DNA from: Alloprevotella sp. Lung230
Lineage (GTDB): Bacteria; Bacteroidota; Bacteroidia; Bacteroidales; Bacteroidaceae
DNA length: 64,000 bases
Direction: 5' to 3'
NCBI RefSeq assembly: GCF_014385435.1
Contig: NZ_JACSUD010000005.1
Span: forward strand, 1 to 64,000
Shown: positions 35,172 to 44,612 of the stretch, piece after piece
Layout of the letters: every line of letters starts with the position of its first letter
How positions within the stretch are numbered: the stretch's first letter is position 1
Notes under the pieces: model-generated
Told to the model about the DNA's origin: nothing
Seen by the model: only the letters and a program-made list of their open reading frames with translations
The model's database searches: none
Made by a program: the position numbers and the translations under genes

Positions 35172-36452
35172 ATGGCTCAACAAACAAAACAATGGGGCGC
35201 AATTGCCGTGATGATTGCCCTCTTTGCGATGATTGCTTTCGTGACAAACCTCTGCACGCCGATGGCAACTATTATCAAAAACCAAGGAGAAATCTCCAAC
35301 GTACTGGCACAGATAGGCAACTACGGTAACTTCGTAGCCTATCTGGTGATGGGTATTCCTGCGGGTATGCTGATTTCTAAGTTTGGCTATAAGAAAACAG
35401 CCCTTATCGGTCTTGCTGTGGGCAGTGCTGGTATCCTTATCCAGTGGTATAGCGGCCAATTGAATGCCCAAGAAAACCTTGGTTTGGTGTTTGGTGTTTA
35501 CTTGATTGGTGCTTTCATTGCCGGTCTTTGCATGTGTATCCTCAACTGCGTGGTCAACCCGATGCTCAACATCTTGGGCGGCGGCGGCAACACGGGCAAC
35601 CAACTCATTCAAATCGGCGGTGTGTTCAACTCCTCTGCTGCCGTTGCCTGCTACATCGTTATGGGCGCTCTGATTGCCGATGCCACAAAGGCCAAAATTG
35701 CCGATGCCACTCCTGCTTTGATGATTGCACTGGCCATCTTTGTGATTGCGTTTGTCATCATCCTCTTCACCAAAATCGAAGAACCCGAACAAGCCCCCGT
35801 TCGCGTTGATCTCATTGCTGGCGCTATGAGCCATCGCCACTTTGCTTTGGGCATGCTGGCCATCTTCACCTATATGGGTGTAGAAGTGGGTGTGCCTAAC
35901 TTTGTTCAGCAATATCTTTCTGACCCCAAAGGGATGCATATCCCCTCTGCCACCGTAGGTCTTCTCGTTGCCGTATATTGGTTTATGATGCTCATCGGCC
36001 GCTTCGTGGGCGCGAGCATTGGCAGCAAGGTGAGCAGCCGTGCCATGGTGACCAGCGTGTCGATTGCCACGCTTTGCTTGGTGCTCTTCGGTATGTACGC
36101 TCCCACAGATATTTTTGTCAACTTCCCCGGCGTAGACTGGGGTAAATTGGAGCTGATTTGGCAGCCCATCCCCGTTGGCATCTTCTCCTTCCTCCTGGTC
36201 GGTCTTTGCACCTCAGTGATGTGGGGCGCCATCTTCAACATGGCTGTTGAAGGATTGGGCAAATACACAGCTATCGCCAGCGGCTTGTTCATGACCATGG
36301 TGTTCGGATGCGCCGTGATGATGGCCATCCAGGGCTATGTGGCCGACCTGACCGACTACATCACCTCTTTCTGGGTGGTTGTCGCTTGTGCCGCCTACAT
36401 CCTCTTCTATGCGCTCGTGGGCAGCCGTGTCAGCAAGCGTTCCGATGTATAA
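35172..36452 (+). CDS. MFS sugar:cation symporter, likely galactose/glucose permease
   Basis: A 426-residue protein with about 12 hydrophobic segments and MFS loop motifs (GIPAGMLISKFGYKKTALIG between TM2 and TM3; SNNRIGRxxG-type loop replaced here by WFMMLIGRFVGASIG). It resembles the FucP/GluP branch of MFS symporters common in Bacteroidota. Placement between galM and galK indicates galactose as the substrate. Confidence 0.88.
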   Translation: MAQQTKQWGAIAVMIALFAMIAFVTNLCTPMATIIKNQGEISNVLAQIGNYGNFVAYLVMGIPAGMLISKFGYKKTALIGLAVGSAGILIQWYSGQLNAQENLGLVFGVYLIGAFIAGLCMCILNCVVNPMLNILGGGGNTGNQLIQIGGVFNSSAAVACYIVMGALIADATKAKIADATPALMIALAIFVIAFVIILFTKIEEPEQAPVRVDLIAGAMSHRHFALGMLAIFTYMGVEVGVPNFVQQYLSDPKGMHIPSATVGLLVAVYWFMMLIGRFVGASIGSKVSSRAMVTSVSIATLCLVLFGMYAPTDIFVNFPGVDWGKLELIWQPIPVGIFSFLLVGLCTSVMWGAIFNMAVEGLGKYTAIASGLFMTMVFGCAVMMAIQGYVADLTDYITSFWVVVACAAYILFYALVGSRVSKRSDV

Positions 36453-36579
36453 TAGTCCGGCAGAAACACCGGATAATCTTTGACATCTTCATCTCTCCAC
36501 AGCATCAGTTCATAGCGTACTGATGGCTGTGGAGGTCGTTTCCCCTCTATTCTTCCAACCTCTCAAACACTTAATTCTC

Positions 36580-37740
36580 ATGAAACTCACAATCGACGAC
36601 GTTCGCAGCCGCTTCCAGAAGCACTTCGATGGCACTACCGGCTCTGTATATGCCTCTCCCGGTCGCATCAACCTCATCGGCGAACACACCGACTACAACA
36701 ACGGCTTCGTCTTCCCCGGTGCTGTGGAACAAGGCATGATTGCCGAAATCAAGCCCAACGGCACACGCACCGTGCGCGCTTACTCCATCGACCTCAAGGA
36801 CTACACCGAGTTCTCCCTCGACGACGAAAAGGGACCTTCTGCCTCTTGGGCACGCTACATCTTCGGTGTCTGCCGCGAAATGATGGCCCTTGGCGTACCT
36901 GTTGAAGGCTTCAACACCGCCTTTGCCGGCGATGTGCCCCTTGGTGCAGGTATGAGCAGCTCGGCAGCTCTCGAAAGTGTCTATGCCTTTGCCCTCAACG
37001 ACATCTGGGGCGGCAACAAAATCGAAAAGATGGAGCTCGCTCGCGTAGGACAGCGCACCGAGCACAAGTATGTAGGCTGCAACTGCGGCATTATGGACCA
37101 GTTTGCTTCCGTACACGGAAAGAAAGGTTCGCTCATGCGCCTCGACTGCCGCAGCGGTGAGTTTGAATACTTCCCCTTCAATCCCGAGGGCTACAAACTG
37201 GTGCTCGTGAACTCCCAGGTGAAGCACGAACTCGTGGGCTCTCCCTACAACGACCGCCGTCGTAGCTGCGAGCGTGTGGCCGAAGCCATCCACAAGCTCC
37301 ACCCCGAAGTGGAAAGCCTGCGTGATGCCACCTACGAACAGCTTGACGAAGTGCGCGGCCAAGTGAGCGAAGAAGATGCTCTCCGTGCGCACTATGTCAT
37401 CGGCGAGCGCGATCGTGTTCTCACCGTTTGCGATGCTCTTGAAAAGGGCGACTACGAGACGGTGGGTCAAATGATGTATGCCACCCACGAAGGGCTCTCG
37501 AAGGAATATGAAGTGTCCTGCGTGGAGCTCGACTACCTCAACGACATCGCCAAAGAAGAAGGCGTCACCGGCTCGCGCATCATGGGCGGCGGCTTCGGTG
37601 GATGCACCATCAACCTCGTGGCCGATGAGCTCTACGACAATTTCTGCAAGGTTGTCAAAGAGAAGTTTACCGCTAAGTTTGGCAAATCTCCCATCATCAT
37701 CGATGTTGTCATCGGCGATGGCTCGCGCAAACTCTGCTAA
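36580..37740 (+). CDS. galK: Galactokinase
   Basis: A 386-residue GHMP-family kinase that phosphorylates alpha-D-galactose at C1. The galactose-binding signature SPGRINLIGEHTDYNNGFVFP is near residues 26-46 (Glu and Asp contact the sugar), the ATP loop is VPLGAGMSSSAALE, and the third GHMP motif is IMGGGFGGCTI. The ATG at 36580 fits the family; an in-frame start 57 nt upstream is less likely. No galT or galE is present, so those must be elsewhere. Confidence 0.96.
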   Translation: MKLTIDDVRSRFQKHFDGTTGSVYASPGRINLIGEHTDYNNGFVFPGAVEQGMIAEIKPNGTRTVRAYSIDLKDYTEFSLDDEKGPSASWARYIFGVCREMMALGVPVEGFNTAFAGDVPLGAGMSSSAALESVYAFALNDIWGGNKIEKMELARVGQRTEHKYVGCNCGIMDQFASVHGKKGSLMRLDCRSGEFEYFPFNPEGYKLVLVNSQVKHELVGSPYNDRRRSCERVAEAIHKLHPEVESLRDATYEQLDEVRGQVSEEDALRAHYVIGERDRVLTVCDALEKGDYETVGQMMYATHEGLSKEYEVSCVELDYLNDIAKEEGVTGSRIMGGGFGGCTINLVADELYDNFCKVVKEKFTAKFGKSPIIIDVVIGDGSRKLC

Positions 37741-37786
37741 TCTTCCGTAGGATATACTAACAGCAAATCCCACGATTTACCTTTCC

Positions 37787-37820
37787 AGCACTAAGCGATT
37801 ATTCCGCTTAGTGCTTTTTT
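37787..37820 (+). terminator. Rho-independent terminator after galK
   Basis: The arms AGCACTAAGCG (37787-37797) and CGCTTAGTGCT (37805-37815) are exact complements with a 7-nt loop, followed by TTTTT. Confidence 0.9.
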
Positions 37821-37852
37821 ATCTCCTTAGAAATTCCGAACTTTGCAGCATT

Positions 37853-38545
37853 ATGCACATCGACCCGACCATTACCACCATTTGGGCAGAGTTCAGCTCC
37901 ACCTTACAGCTTGTTGTCAAAGGGCTTATCATCGGCATCATTGTTTCCGCACCGATGGGGCCCGTTGGCATCCTTTGTATCCAACGCACCATGCACAAAG
38001 GCCGCACCTACGGACTGGTCACGGGAGCGGGGGCAGCGCTTTCCGACATGATTTATGCCCTCATCACCGGATCGGGAATGGCGCTCATCATGGATTTCAT
38101 CGAACGCCCCGAAATCATCTTTTGGCTCAAAGTGGTGGGCAGTCTGCTGTTGCTCATCTTCGGCCTGCACACGCTGCTCTCCAACCCCATCAAAGTGATG
38201 CGCAAACCCTCCGGACAGAAAGGCACGCTCTTCAACAACTTCGTGACTTCCTTTCTCGTCACCCTTTCCAACCCGCTCATCATCTTCCTCTTCATCGCCC
38301 TCTTCGCACAGCTTACCTTTGCCGTGCCCGAGAACATCTTCGGTGTGGCCTGCGGCTACCTCTCCATCTTTGGCGGTGCCATGTTGTGGTGGTTGGGCTT
38401 GACGTATGTCATCACGCGCATGCGCCGCTCTTTCGGACTGCGCGGCATGTTCGTCATCAATCGCACGGTCGGCATCGTCGTCATTCTGGTCAGCGTGCTC
38501 TACGCTTTATCCACCGTCTTCAAAATCTCCCTCACCTTCTATTGA
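37853..38545 (+). CDS. LysE/RhtB-family amino-acid exporter
   Basis: A 230-residue inner-membrane protein with about six hydrophobic segments. The family signature is seen in VSAPMGPVGILCIQRTMHKGRTYGLVTGAGAALSD's core (APMGPVGILCIQRT), plus LLIFGLHTLL and FLVTLSNPLIIFLF. LysE/RhtB proteins export amino acids or small metabolites; the substrate here is unknown. The ATG at 37853 lies about 33 bp after the galK terminator, with a weak ACTTTGC -7-like box just before it. Confidence 0.88.
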   Translation: MHIDPTITTIWAEFSSTLQLVVKGLIIGIIVSAPMGPVGILCIQRTMHKGRTYGLVTGAGAALSDMIYALITGSGMALIMDFIERPEIIFWLKVVGSLLLLIFGLHTLLSNPIKVMRKPSGQKGTLFNNFVTSFLVTLSNPLIIFLFIALFAQLTFAVPENIFGVACGYLSIFGGAMLWWLGLTYVITRMRRSFGLRGMFVINRTVGIVVILVSVLYALSTVFKISLTFY

Positions 38546-38546
38546 T

Positions 38547-39110
38547 ATGTTCATCGCACGACAACTTCAAGACAAGAACCGCGCCGAATACCTGCTCTAC
38601 ATGTGGCAGGTCGAAGACATCCTTCGCGCCCACCAATGCGACATCGACCGCTTGCGCAAAGGCTATCTCGCGCAGTTCGACCTCCCAACCGACCGAAGGG
38701 TAGAACAAGAAGAGTGGTACGCCCACCTCTGCAACATGATGCGCGAAGAGGGAAAGATGGAGCACGGCCATCTGCAAATCAATCGCAACGTCATCGAAGG
38801 GCTCGCCGAGGTGCACCATCTCCTCATCGGCTCCACCAAATATCCCTTCTACCGCGAGATGTACTACAAAGTGCTGCCTTATCTCGTCGAACTGCGCTCC
38901 AAAAAGCCATCCACTTCCACTCCCTCCCGCGGCGTGGCCGAAGAACTGGAATTGTGCTTCGAACTCCTCTACGGCCTCATGCTCCTGCGCCTCCGCCGGA
39001 AGCCCATCTCCCCCGAGACCGAAGCCGCGGCCAAAGACGTCTCCACCTTCCTCGGTCAACTCTCCGACTACTACAAAACTTACAAAGCCGGCGATCTTAC
39101 GCTCGACTGA
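38547..39110 (+). CDS. DUF4924-family protein
   Basis: A 187-residue, mostly helical cytosolic protein beginning 1 bp after the LysE-gene stop. Blocks such as ARQLQDKNRAEYLLYMWQVE, QEEWYAHLCNMMREEGK and ELELCFELLYGLMLLRLRRK match DUF4924, a Bacteroidota family of unknown function. It is likely co-transcribed with the exporter. No catalytic motif is visible. Confidence 0.8.
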   Translation: MFIARQLQDKNRAEYLLYMWQVEDILRAHQCDIDRLRKGYLAQFDLPTDRRVEQEEWYAHLCNMMREEGKMEHGHLQINRNVIEGLAEVHHLLIGSTKYPFYREMYYKVLPYLVELRSKKPSTSTPSRGVAEELELCFELLYGLMLLRLRRKPISPETEAAAKDVSTFLGQLSDYYKTYKAGDLTLD

Positions 39111-39149
39111 CCTTGCCTGTTCCGCCCCTCGGCTCCTACCGAAACGGAA

Positions 39150-39205
39150 AAGCACAACCGCCTCCCATTGAACTTCTGGTTCTTGGGGGGCGGTTGTGCT
39201 TGATT
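39150..39205 (+). terminator. Terminator after the DUF4924 gene
   Basis: The arms AAGCACAACCGCC (39150-39162) and GGCGGTTGTGCTT (39189-39201) are perfect complements with a 26-nt loop, followed by GATTGTG (few Ts). The hairpin is strong but the tail is weak. Confidence 0.7.
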
Positions 39206-39571
39206 GTGCTTGTGCCCTTCGTCATACAGATGTTTTTTTCGCTACGGCCGTGCTCAAAATAAAACTGTTCCTACAAAAAGTTGCTTACGCCAAGGAAAAA
39301 CTATAAACCAAACCTTGAATTACATAAACCAAACTTTGGTTTATATAAACCAAGGTTTGAATTACATAAACCAAGGTTTGGTTTATAGATTACTCCTTGA
39401 CTTTTGAACTTTTCTTCTGAGAAAACGAACTTTGTCTGCCGGACGAGTGGTTCCCAAACGACGGCAAGACTTTCCATACGACGCAGCAATACTTCCCAAT
39501 ACAACGAAAGCGTGCCGAGCGAGGAAGCTCGACACGCTTTGTGCGTTTGATGAGGTCGGAAGGACAAAGGC
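39206..39571. other. Convergent intergenic stretch holding the 21-bp array
   Basis: This stretch separates the plus-strand DUF4924 gene from the minus-strand DUF4374-type gene. Besides the array at 39304-39387, it carries AAGCGTGCCGAG...CTCGACACGCTT at about 39508-39539, which can form a hairpin and may end the minus-strand unit. I see no gene. Confidence 0.6.
39304..39387. repeat. 21-bp palindromic array, second copy
   Basis: Four 21-bp units (39304-39324, 39325-39345, 39346-39366, 39367-39387) are almost identical in sequence and order to those at 18259-18342, with one visible difference in unit 1 (ACCTTG for ACTTTG). The left flank also matches (GCTTACGCCAAGGAAAAAC against GCTTACGTCAAGGAAAAAC), but the right arm is degraded (GATTACTCCTTGAC). 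The inverted arms are therefore imperfect here. Confidence 0.9.
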
Positions 39572-40858
39572 TTACTTCACGATGGTGAAGCCCTTGATGA
39601 TGTTGCCCGACTTGAGCGTCATGAAGGTAGAAGCCTTACCGTCGGCACCGAACGTGTAGACGGTGGCGCGCTGAGGCGTAACTTCCTTCAAGATAGCGCC
39701 ATTGCGAGGACTGGAGAGCAAGCCTGTAGCACCGCTGATGGGAAGATAGAACTTGCCGTTGTAGCTGTCGCCGCGGCCGATGTAGAGGCTGCCGTTGCTC
39801 AAGCCGGCGGGAAGCCCGGTGACCGAAGTGTATGTACCGCTCGTGAGGTTGAGCACACCGAAACTGCTGCCACCGAAAGCAGAGATGCCCTGCGCACCAG
39901 CCTCGGTGTAGAGTTCCACGACATAGACACCCGCTGCGAGGGGAAGCGCACGGCGGATGCGATGGTTGCCGGTGAGTTTGCCGAAATCGAGGGCAAAACT
40001 CTTGTCAAACTCGGTCGTACCTTTCTTGATGCGCAGCACCACCTGACGGTCGTCGTGCTTGGCTGTTCCGCCGAAGAGGAAGAGGTCGCCGCTATCGTCG
40101 AGTTCGAGTTGGCCGACGCGGAAGCCCTTGCGGTTGGAAGCGCCGGAGCCGGCACGACTGTCGACAATCACCTTGTTAATCTTGAGATCATAGTCGGCAA
40201 AAGCGACCACAGCGCTGTCGCGGTCGGGGAAAGTGAACGACATCGCCACGCCGCCGTTGAAGTCAACGATACTTGCCACCTGAGGAGATTTGCCGTAAGC
40301 GAGGAGCTTTTCGGGATTGATGGTGATGTTGGTGTGGTTGCCGGAAGCATCGATGCGGGAAACGTCGAACTTGCTGCGGTTGGTCGTGTAGTGGTAACGG
40401 CCGAAGTGACCGAAGGCGGCATAGTTGTCGTTGCTCACAGGACCTACAGCCGTGATGCTGTTGCCGTTGACCTTGAAGAGGTGCACGCCATGTCCTTTCT
40501 TGAGCGCACCTTCGCGGCCGCTAGCGCCTTTAGCGTAGACATTGCCGGCAAAGATTTGTGTGGAAGGATTATAGTCCACCTGCGCAATGCCGTCCCACAC
40601 GAAGACACCGTCCGTGCCTTTGTAGAGACTGTCGTAGACGGACACATCACGGCGCGAAGCATCGTTGAGGTTCGTAAACAAGCGCACTGTCGTGCCGCCG
40701 TTCAGGTCTTTGAGGGAGTCGGTGGCGGTCACGAGGAAGCGCATACCGGAAGCCGTGGGACCGTTGGGCGTGGGGCCGTCGTTGTCGTCGCAGGACGTGA
40801 AAGCGGTGCCGAGGGCAAGCGCCACTACGGAGAGCTTGAAGAATTTAGCGTAGTTCAT
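39572..40858 (-). CDS. DUF4374-type surface lipoprotein A (XusB-like)
   Basis: A 428-residue lipoprotein (signal peptide ending AFTSC, Cys23) followed by the acidic DDNDG, which resembles a Bacteroidota surface-export signal. The rest is beta-rich with repeated strand pairs, as expected of a beta-propeller. It matches the DUF4374-type lipoproteins; in Bacteroides thetaiotaomicron one such protein, XusB, captures ferric enterobactin for the TonB receptor XusA. It is last in a three-gene run after the receptor and a paralogous lipoprotein. I use the ATG at 40858, which begins the signal peptide; the upstream frame reads into the neighbouring gene. The ligand is unproven. Confidence 0.72.
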   Translation of the reverse strand: MNYAKFFKLSVVALALGTAFTSCDDNDGPTPNGPTASGMRFLVTATDSLKDLNGGTTVRLFTNLNDASRRDVSVYDSLYKGTDGVFVWDGIAQVDYNPSTQIFAGNVYAKGASGREGALKKGHGVHLFKVNGNSITAVGPVSNDNYAAFGHFGRYHYTTNRSKFDVSRIDASGNHTNITINPEKLLAYGKSPQVASIVDFNGGVAMSFTFPDRDSAVVAFADYDLKINKVIVDSRAGSGASNRKGFRVGQLELDDSGDLFLFGGTAKHDDRQVVLRIKKGTTEFDKSFALDFGKLTGNHRIRRALPLAAGVYVVELYTEAGAQGISAFGGSSFGVLNLTSGTYTSVTGLPAGLSNGSLYIGRGDSYNGKFYLPISGATGLLSSPRNGAILKEVTPQRATVYTFGADGKASTFMTLKSGNIIKGFTIVK

Positions 40859-40908
40859 TGATTTGATATTATTGATTTGGATAAAAAAGAGGTTGCTTGG
40901 AGACCTAC

Positions 40909-42207
40909 TTACTGCAAGTAGATGATGGTGCGTAGTTCGTGAGCACCGGTGATGGTGGTGATGGGTTTTCCTTGCCCTGTGTTGATGTCGATTTTGTAAA
41001 TTTGCGCATCGCCCGAGAGTTTGGTCACGGGAAGGTAAAGGTAGCCATCGTGGAAGAGCGGAACACCTCCGCTTTCCGAGCCCGAAGAGATGAGGTCCGG
41101 GTTGGGCAGCAGGTCGGTCTTGTTGTAGTTGTTGAGCCAAAGGATAGATTGCGTCTCCATGTCGGCAACGGCAAACTGGTGGCCGGGTGTGAGCGACTCG
41201 ACGTTCTTGGTGTTGTAGATTTCCAACAAGAATTTGCTGCCTGTCAGGTGCCACACGCGGCGGAACTTGTAGCCGTTGGTCTTCTCTTGGAGGTTGAAAT
41301 GATAAGTCGGGTCAAACGTTTTCGCACCGGGCAGGATGCGCAAAGCTCCGGCGGGATGCTTGGTCTTCTCGTGCATCCCGTTGGAGAAAGCGTAGACTTT
41401 CCCATCGTCTGCCCGCAGGAGTGTGCGCATCATCATGGAGCGATACTGGCCTGCGGCATAACTCTGCCGACCATCGCGGAAGATGTGCTTCACGTTGAGT
41501 GCCGTGTCCAACTGAGCCACCCAGCAGCTGTCGGGATAGCTCACTTCGCCGATGCTCGAACCGCCGTTTTCGCTGTTGCGTTCGCGATAGCCGGACTCAA
41601 CCATCGCGCTGAGGAAAGTCCCATCCGCCAGCGGAATGATACCGGAGAACGTGGCTTGCTCCCCGTTGCCAGTGATGTCGGAAGTCCAGAGCGTCTTGCG
41701 GCGAACCAGTTTTACGCCGCCGGCGGGCGTGATGTTCCAAAATTCAAACGTGGCACCGTCGTTGCGCTTCCCGTCGGCCGAGACTTGTCCGCCCACGCTC
41801 GTGACAAAAGTGGTGTCGTTCAGGTACTCGTAGTTGGTGAAACGGCTGCGTACAATAAATTCTCCCAACTTGTTGAGCGTGAGGTCAGGATTCAGTCCCA
41901 GAGCATAACCGACGCCGGGATTGCCTTGCTGATAACTGAAACCTACGGCCGTCTTTCCGTTCGACAGCCAGGTGTAGTGTTTGTTCGGCATCTCCAGGAT
42001 GTTGTCTTTGATGTGGAAGGTTTTCCCTTCGATGTCGTCGGCATGGATGACGTATTCCGAACCGTCGGATTGCGCATTGACAGTCAGCACCCAATGGCCG
42101 CGGGTGTTCTGCAGAAGGTCGGGCGTGGGCACTTCGTTCGTGCTGCACGCTGCCAGGAAGCCTGCACCGAGGAGGAGCAGTGCGGAGGAGGAAAATGATT
42201 TGAGCAT
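40909..42207 (-). CDS. DUF4374-type lipoprotein B (XusB-like)
   Basis: A 432-residue lipoprotein (lipobox FLAAC, Cys21) without the acidic stretch right after Cys seen in its neighbour. The chain is beta-rich and has no catalytic motif. It looks like a diverged paralogue of lipoprotein A: both are about 430 residues, lie in tandem, and share blocks such as (Y/F)xLPxSG or YLPVTKLSG near the C-terminus. It lies 52 bp downstream of the TonB receptor gene and is probably co-transcribed. A ligand-binding role in outer-membrane uptake is inferred from context. Confidence 0.7.
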   Translation of the reverse strand: MLKSFSSSALLLLGAGFLAACSTNEVPTPDLLQNTRGHWVLTVNAQSDGSEYVIHADDIEGKTFHIKDNILEMPNKHYTWLSNGKTAVGFSYQQGNPGVGYALGLNPDLTLNKLGEFIVRSRFTNYEYLNDTTFVTSVGGQVSADGKRNDGATFEFWNITPAGGVKLVRRKTLWTSDITGNGEQATFSGIIPLADGTFLSAMVESGYRERNSENGGSSIGEVSYPDSCWVAQLDTALNVKHIFRDGRQSYAAGQYRSMMMRTLLRADDGKVYAFSNGMHEKTKHPAGALRILPGAKTFDPTYHFNLQEKTNGYKFRRVWHLTGSKFLLEIYNTKNVESLTPGHQFAVADMETQSILWLNNYNKTDLLPNPDLISSGSESGGVPLFHDGYLYLPVTKLSGDAQIYKIDINTGQGKPITTITGAHELRTIIYLQ

Positions 42208-42259
42208 AAGTCTGGTTTAAGAGATAAGAGATGTTCCCTCGTGGGGAAAACGATTGAAT

Positions 42260-44467
42260 TTAGAAAGCAAAGCGCAGTTTGCACATCACGTTGCGGCCGG
42301 GCTTCTGCAGACTGTAGTTGTCGTAGAGCAGGGCATCGGTCAGATTGTTGGCTTCGAGCGAGAGGTGATAGCGCGTCCCCCAACTTGCGGTGAGGGCGGC
42401 ATTGTGAGCAAACTGCGTGGGAATGTAGATTTTCGCCCCGTTTCCCCGCCAAGTACGGAAGAAGCGATAGACGTAGTCGGCCGTGTAGTGGAGCGTAAGG
42501 GCAAAGGGAAACGCTTTGCCGCCGCGTCCCTGCCGAACATTATCGCCCCACAAGCGGTAGGCCGCATCGACATTTCCGAAACTGAAAGGGAGGTTCGGCA
42601 CTTGGTCGCCATAGGTCACCGACCGTGCCCCTTGAGGTGTCAGGCGCTCGCGGTTGGTCATCCGCTGGTAGGCGTAGGCAGCATCGACTTCCAGCCGTTG
42701 CCAAGCATAGTGCAGGCCCAAGTCGATGCCCATCCCCAACACGCTGCCGTGGTTTCGGCTCACCGCGCCTCCCTTATCGTTGATGGTGCGGACGATGTAG
42801 TCGTGGATGTAGCGCACGTTGCTCCCGGCTTCCACGCGCAGGTAGTGTCGGCGTGCCGGCCGACTCTCCCACACCACGTTCAGGTTGACATTGTGGCTGC
42901 GCTCGGGGCGGAGGCCAGCGGCACCGTCTTCGAGGTCGCCGTCACCGAAGAGCTCGCGCAGATTGGGCAGGCGAAGAGCGTGCTCGTAAGATACTTTCCA
43001 TTGCCAGCCGCGAGGAAGACGCAGCGTGCCGGCTGCTCCCACACCCAAGGCCGACACCGTGCGGCTGCGCTCGGCATAGTAAGGCCGCCGGCCCACTTCC
43101 TCAACGAGCACCGGGCCGCGCACGGAGGTGAGATAGTGCTTCCCCATCAGCATGGCGTTCCACCACGCTGAGGGCACATATTTATATTCGAGCCCAAGGA
43201 TGTTCTTCGTGTTCTTGCGTTTCATGAAAGCCGAAGCCGACTGCTGCGAAGCGGCCCCCGAGTGGTCGTCGGTCTTTCGGTCGAAATGGCTCGACGTGTT
43301 GCTCAGCGTGAGGGTGCTGCTGCCGAAGCGAAAGCGCAGGCCAGCCACACCGACGAGGTTGTGTCCCACGAAACTGCCGATGACCGGAAGCCCCGATTCG
43401 CCCTGTCGGTCGTTGGCGCGGCTCTCGCCTTTCCAGTTGTAGAAGCGGGTAGCCGTGTCGGTGTTGGTGGTGTGCGTGCGGTCGTAGCGCAGGTTGAGGC
43501 GCACGTCCACCCGGTCGAAAAGGTTGCGCTTTTCGTAGGTCAGACTCGGCGAAAAGCCTTCTGCCGTGCGGTGCTTCTGCCCGAAGACAATCTTCATCAG
43601 ATTGGCGTTCTGCACGTCTGCCGACTCGTGGTTGAGGTTCACACCCAGCATCAAGCGGTCGGCCCAAGGTTTGTCCACCACGCCCGCTTGCACGATGATG
43701 GCTTCATTGTGGTAGTGGTCGTGGAAGCGGCGATACCATCGGTCCTGTGGGTCGAAAGCGTCGGTTTTTAGGTCGACGTTTTGCGTCAAGACACGATAAT
43801 TGTTGGCCGAGGCGTTTCCGTAAGCATTGAGACGAAGCGTAAGCCCGCTCCGGAAGGTGTGCGACAAGTTGAGGTGCGCTTTGTGCGTCTGGTATGACCC
43901 ATAGGCGTAGCTCGCGTCCAAGTGGGTGCCCGGCTCGTTGCGGGTCACGATGTTGATGGCGCCACCCAGGGCATCGCCGCCTAAGCCTACCGGCACAACG
44001 CCTTTATAGACCTCAATCTGTGCGGCCAGGGTGACGGGGATGTTTTGTAGACCGAAGGAGGAGGCCTGCCCATCCATCGGCACACCATCGACAAAGAGTT
44101 TGACGTGCTTTCCCGTAAATCCGTTCAGATTCACTTGCGTGCCCGAACCAAGACCTCCGTTTTGACGGATACGTACACCGCTCACCTTGGCCAAAGCGCC
44201 GGCAAGGTCGAGCGTGGTGTTGGCGAGTTGCCGCGTGTCGAGTGCCACCGCGTTGAGCGCCGAGGTGTTGATGCGCCGCACTGCCTGCCCCGTCACTTGC
44301 GCTGTACCCAGCTGCACCTGCGGTTCGCGAGGCAGCTCGGTGCGGTCGTGCCGACGGCGATTTTGCTCGACGCGCTGTTTCTCGTCGGGCATCCCGTGCT
44401 GCGACCGTTGCGCCAGGGCAGAAGCGGTGAGTAAAACGAAAAGGAGGATAAGTCTAAGTTTAAGCAT
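42260..44467 (-). CDS. TonB-dependent outer-membrane receptor
   Basis: A 735-residue receptor with a signal peptide (about 1-19, ending ALAQ), a plug domain with VSGVRIRQNGGLGSGTQVNLNG and VEVYKGVVPVGLGGDALGGAINI-type motifs (about 90-175), and a 22-strand barrel ending in Phe. There is no N-terminal CarboxypepD_reg or STN domain, so it is of the siderophore/metal type, unlike SusC. With two DUF4374-type lipoproteins downstream it resembles the XusA/XusB arrangement for xenosiderophore iron. A TACCTTTG promoter box lies just upstream. No Fur box could be identified with confidence. Confidence 0.9.
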   Translation of the reverse strand: MLKLRLILLFVLLTASALAQRSQHGMPDEKQRVEQNRRRHDRTELPREPQVQLGTAQVTGQAVRRINTSALNAVALDTRQLANTTLDLAGALAKVSGVRIRQNGGLGSGTQVNLNGFTGKHVKLFVDGVPMDGQASSFGLQNIPVTLAAQIEVYKGVVPVGLGGDALGGAINIVTRNEPGTHLDASYAYGSYQTHKAHLNLSHTFRSGLTLRLNAYGNASANNYRVLTQNVDLKTDAFDPQDRWYRRFHDHYHNEAIIVQAGVVDKPWADRLMLGVNLNHESADVQNANLMKIVFGQKHRTAEGFSPSLTYEKRNLFDRVDVRLNLRYDRTHTTNTDTATRFYNWKGESRANDRQGESGLPVIGSFVGHNLVGVAGLRFRFGSSTLTLSNTSSHFDRKTDDHSGAASQQSASAFMKRKNTKNILGLEYKYVPSAWWNAMLMGKHYLTSVRGPVLVEEVGRRPYYAERSRTVSALGVGAAGTLRLPRGWQWKVSYEHALRLPNLRELFGDGDLEDGAAGLRPERSHNVNLNVVWESRPARRHYLRVEAGSNVRYIHDYIVRTINDKGGAVSRNHGSVLGMGIDLGLHYAWQRLEVDAAYAYQRMTNRERLTPQGARSVTYGDQVPNLPFSFGNVDAAYRLWGDNVRQGRGGKAFPFALTLHYTADYVYRFFRTWRGNGAKIYIPTQFAHNAALTASWGTRYHLSLEANNLTDALLYDNYSLQKPGRNVMCKLRFAF

Positions 44468-44486
44468 ACGTCTGTCTAATCGCCTG

Positions 44487-44494
44487 CAAAGGTA
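44487..44494 (-). promoter_or_regulatory. -7 promoter box of the TonB-receptor operon
   Basis: The minus strand reads TACCTTTG, 20 nt before the receptor ATG. At a spacing of 19 nt a TATTGC can serve as a weak -33. Just upstream, AAAGTGATGAT and ATCATCACTTT (about 44525-44570) form an inverted repeat that could be a regulator site. Confidence 0.6.
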
Positions 44495-44612
44495 CTCTCG
44501 TATTTTTATATGAGCAATACCTAAAAGTGATGATACTATTTCTGTTTGAAATATTGCAAATCATCACTTTGTGGTATGTTTTTTTGCCGTAAGTAACCAT
44601 CTATTCTATTTA

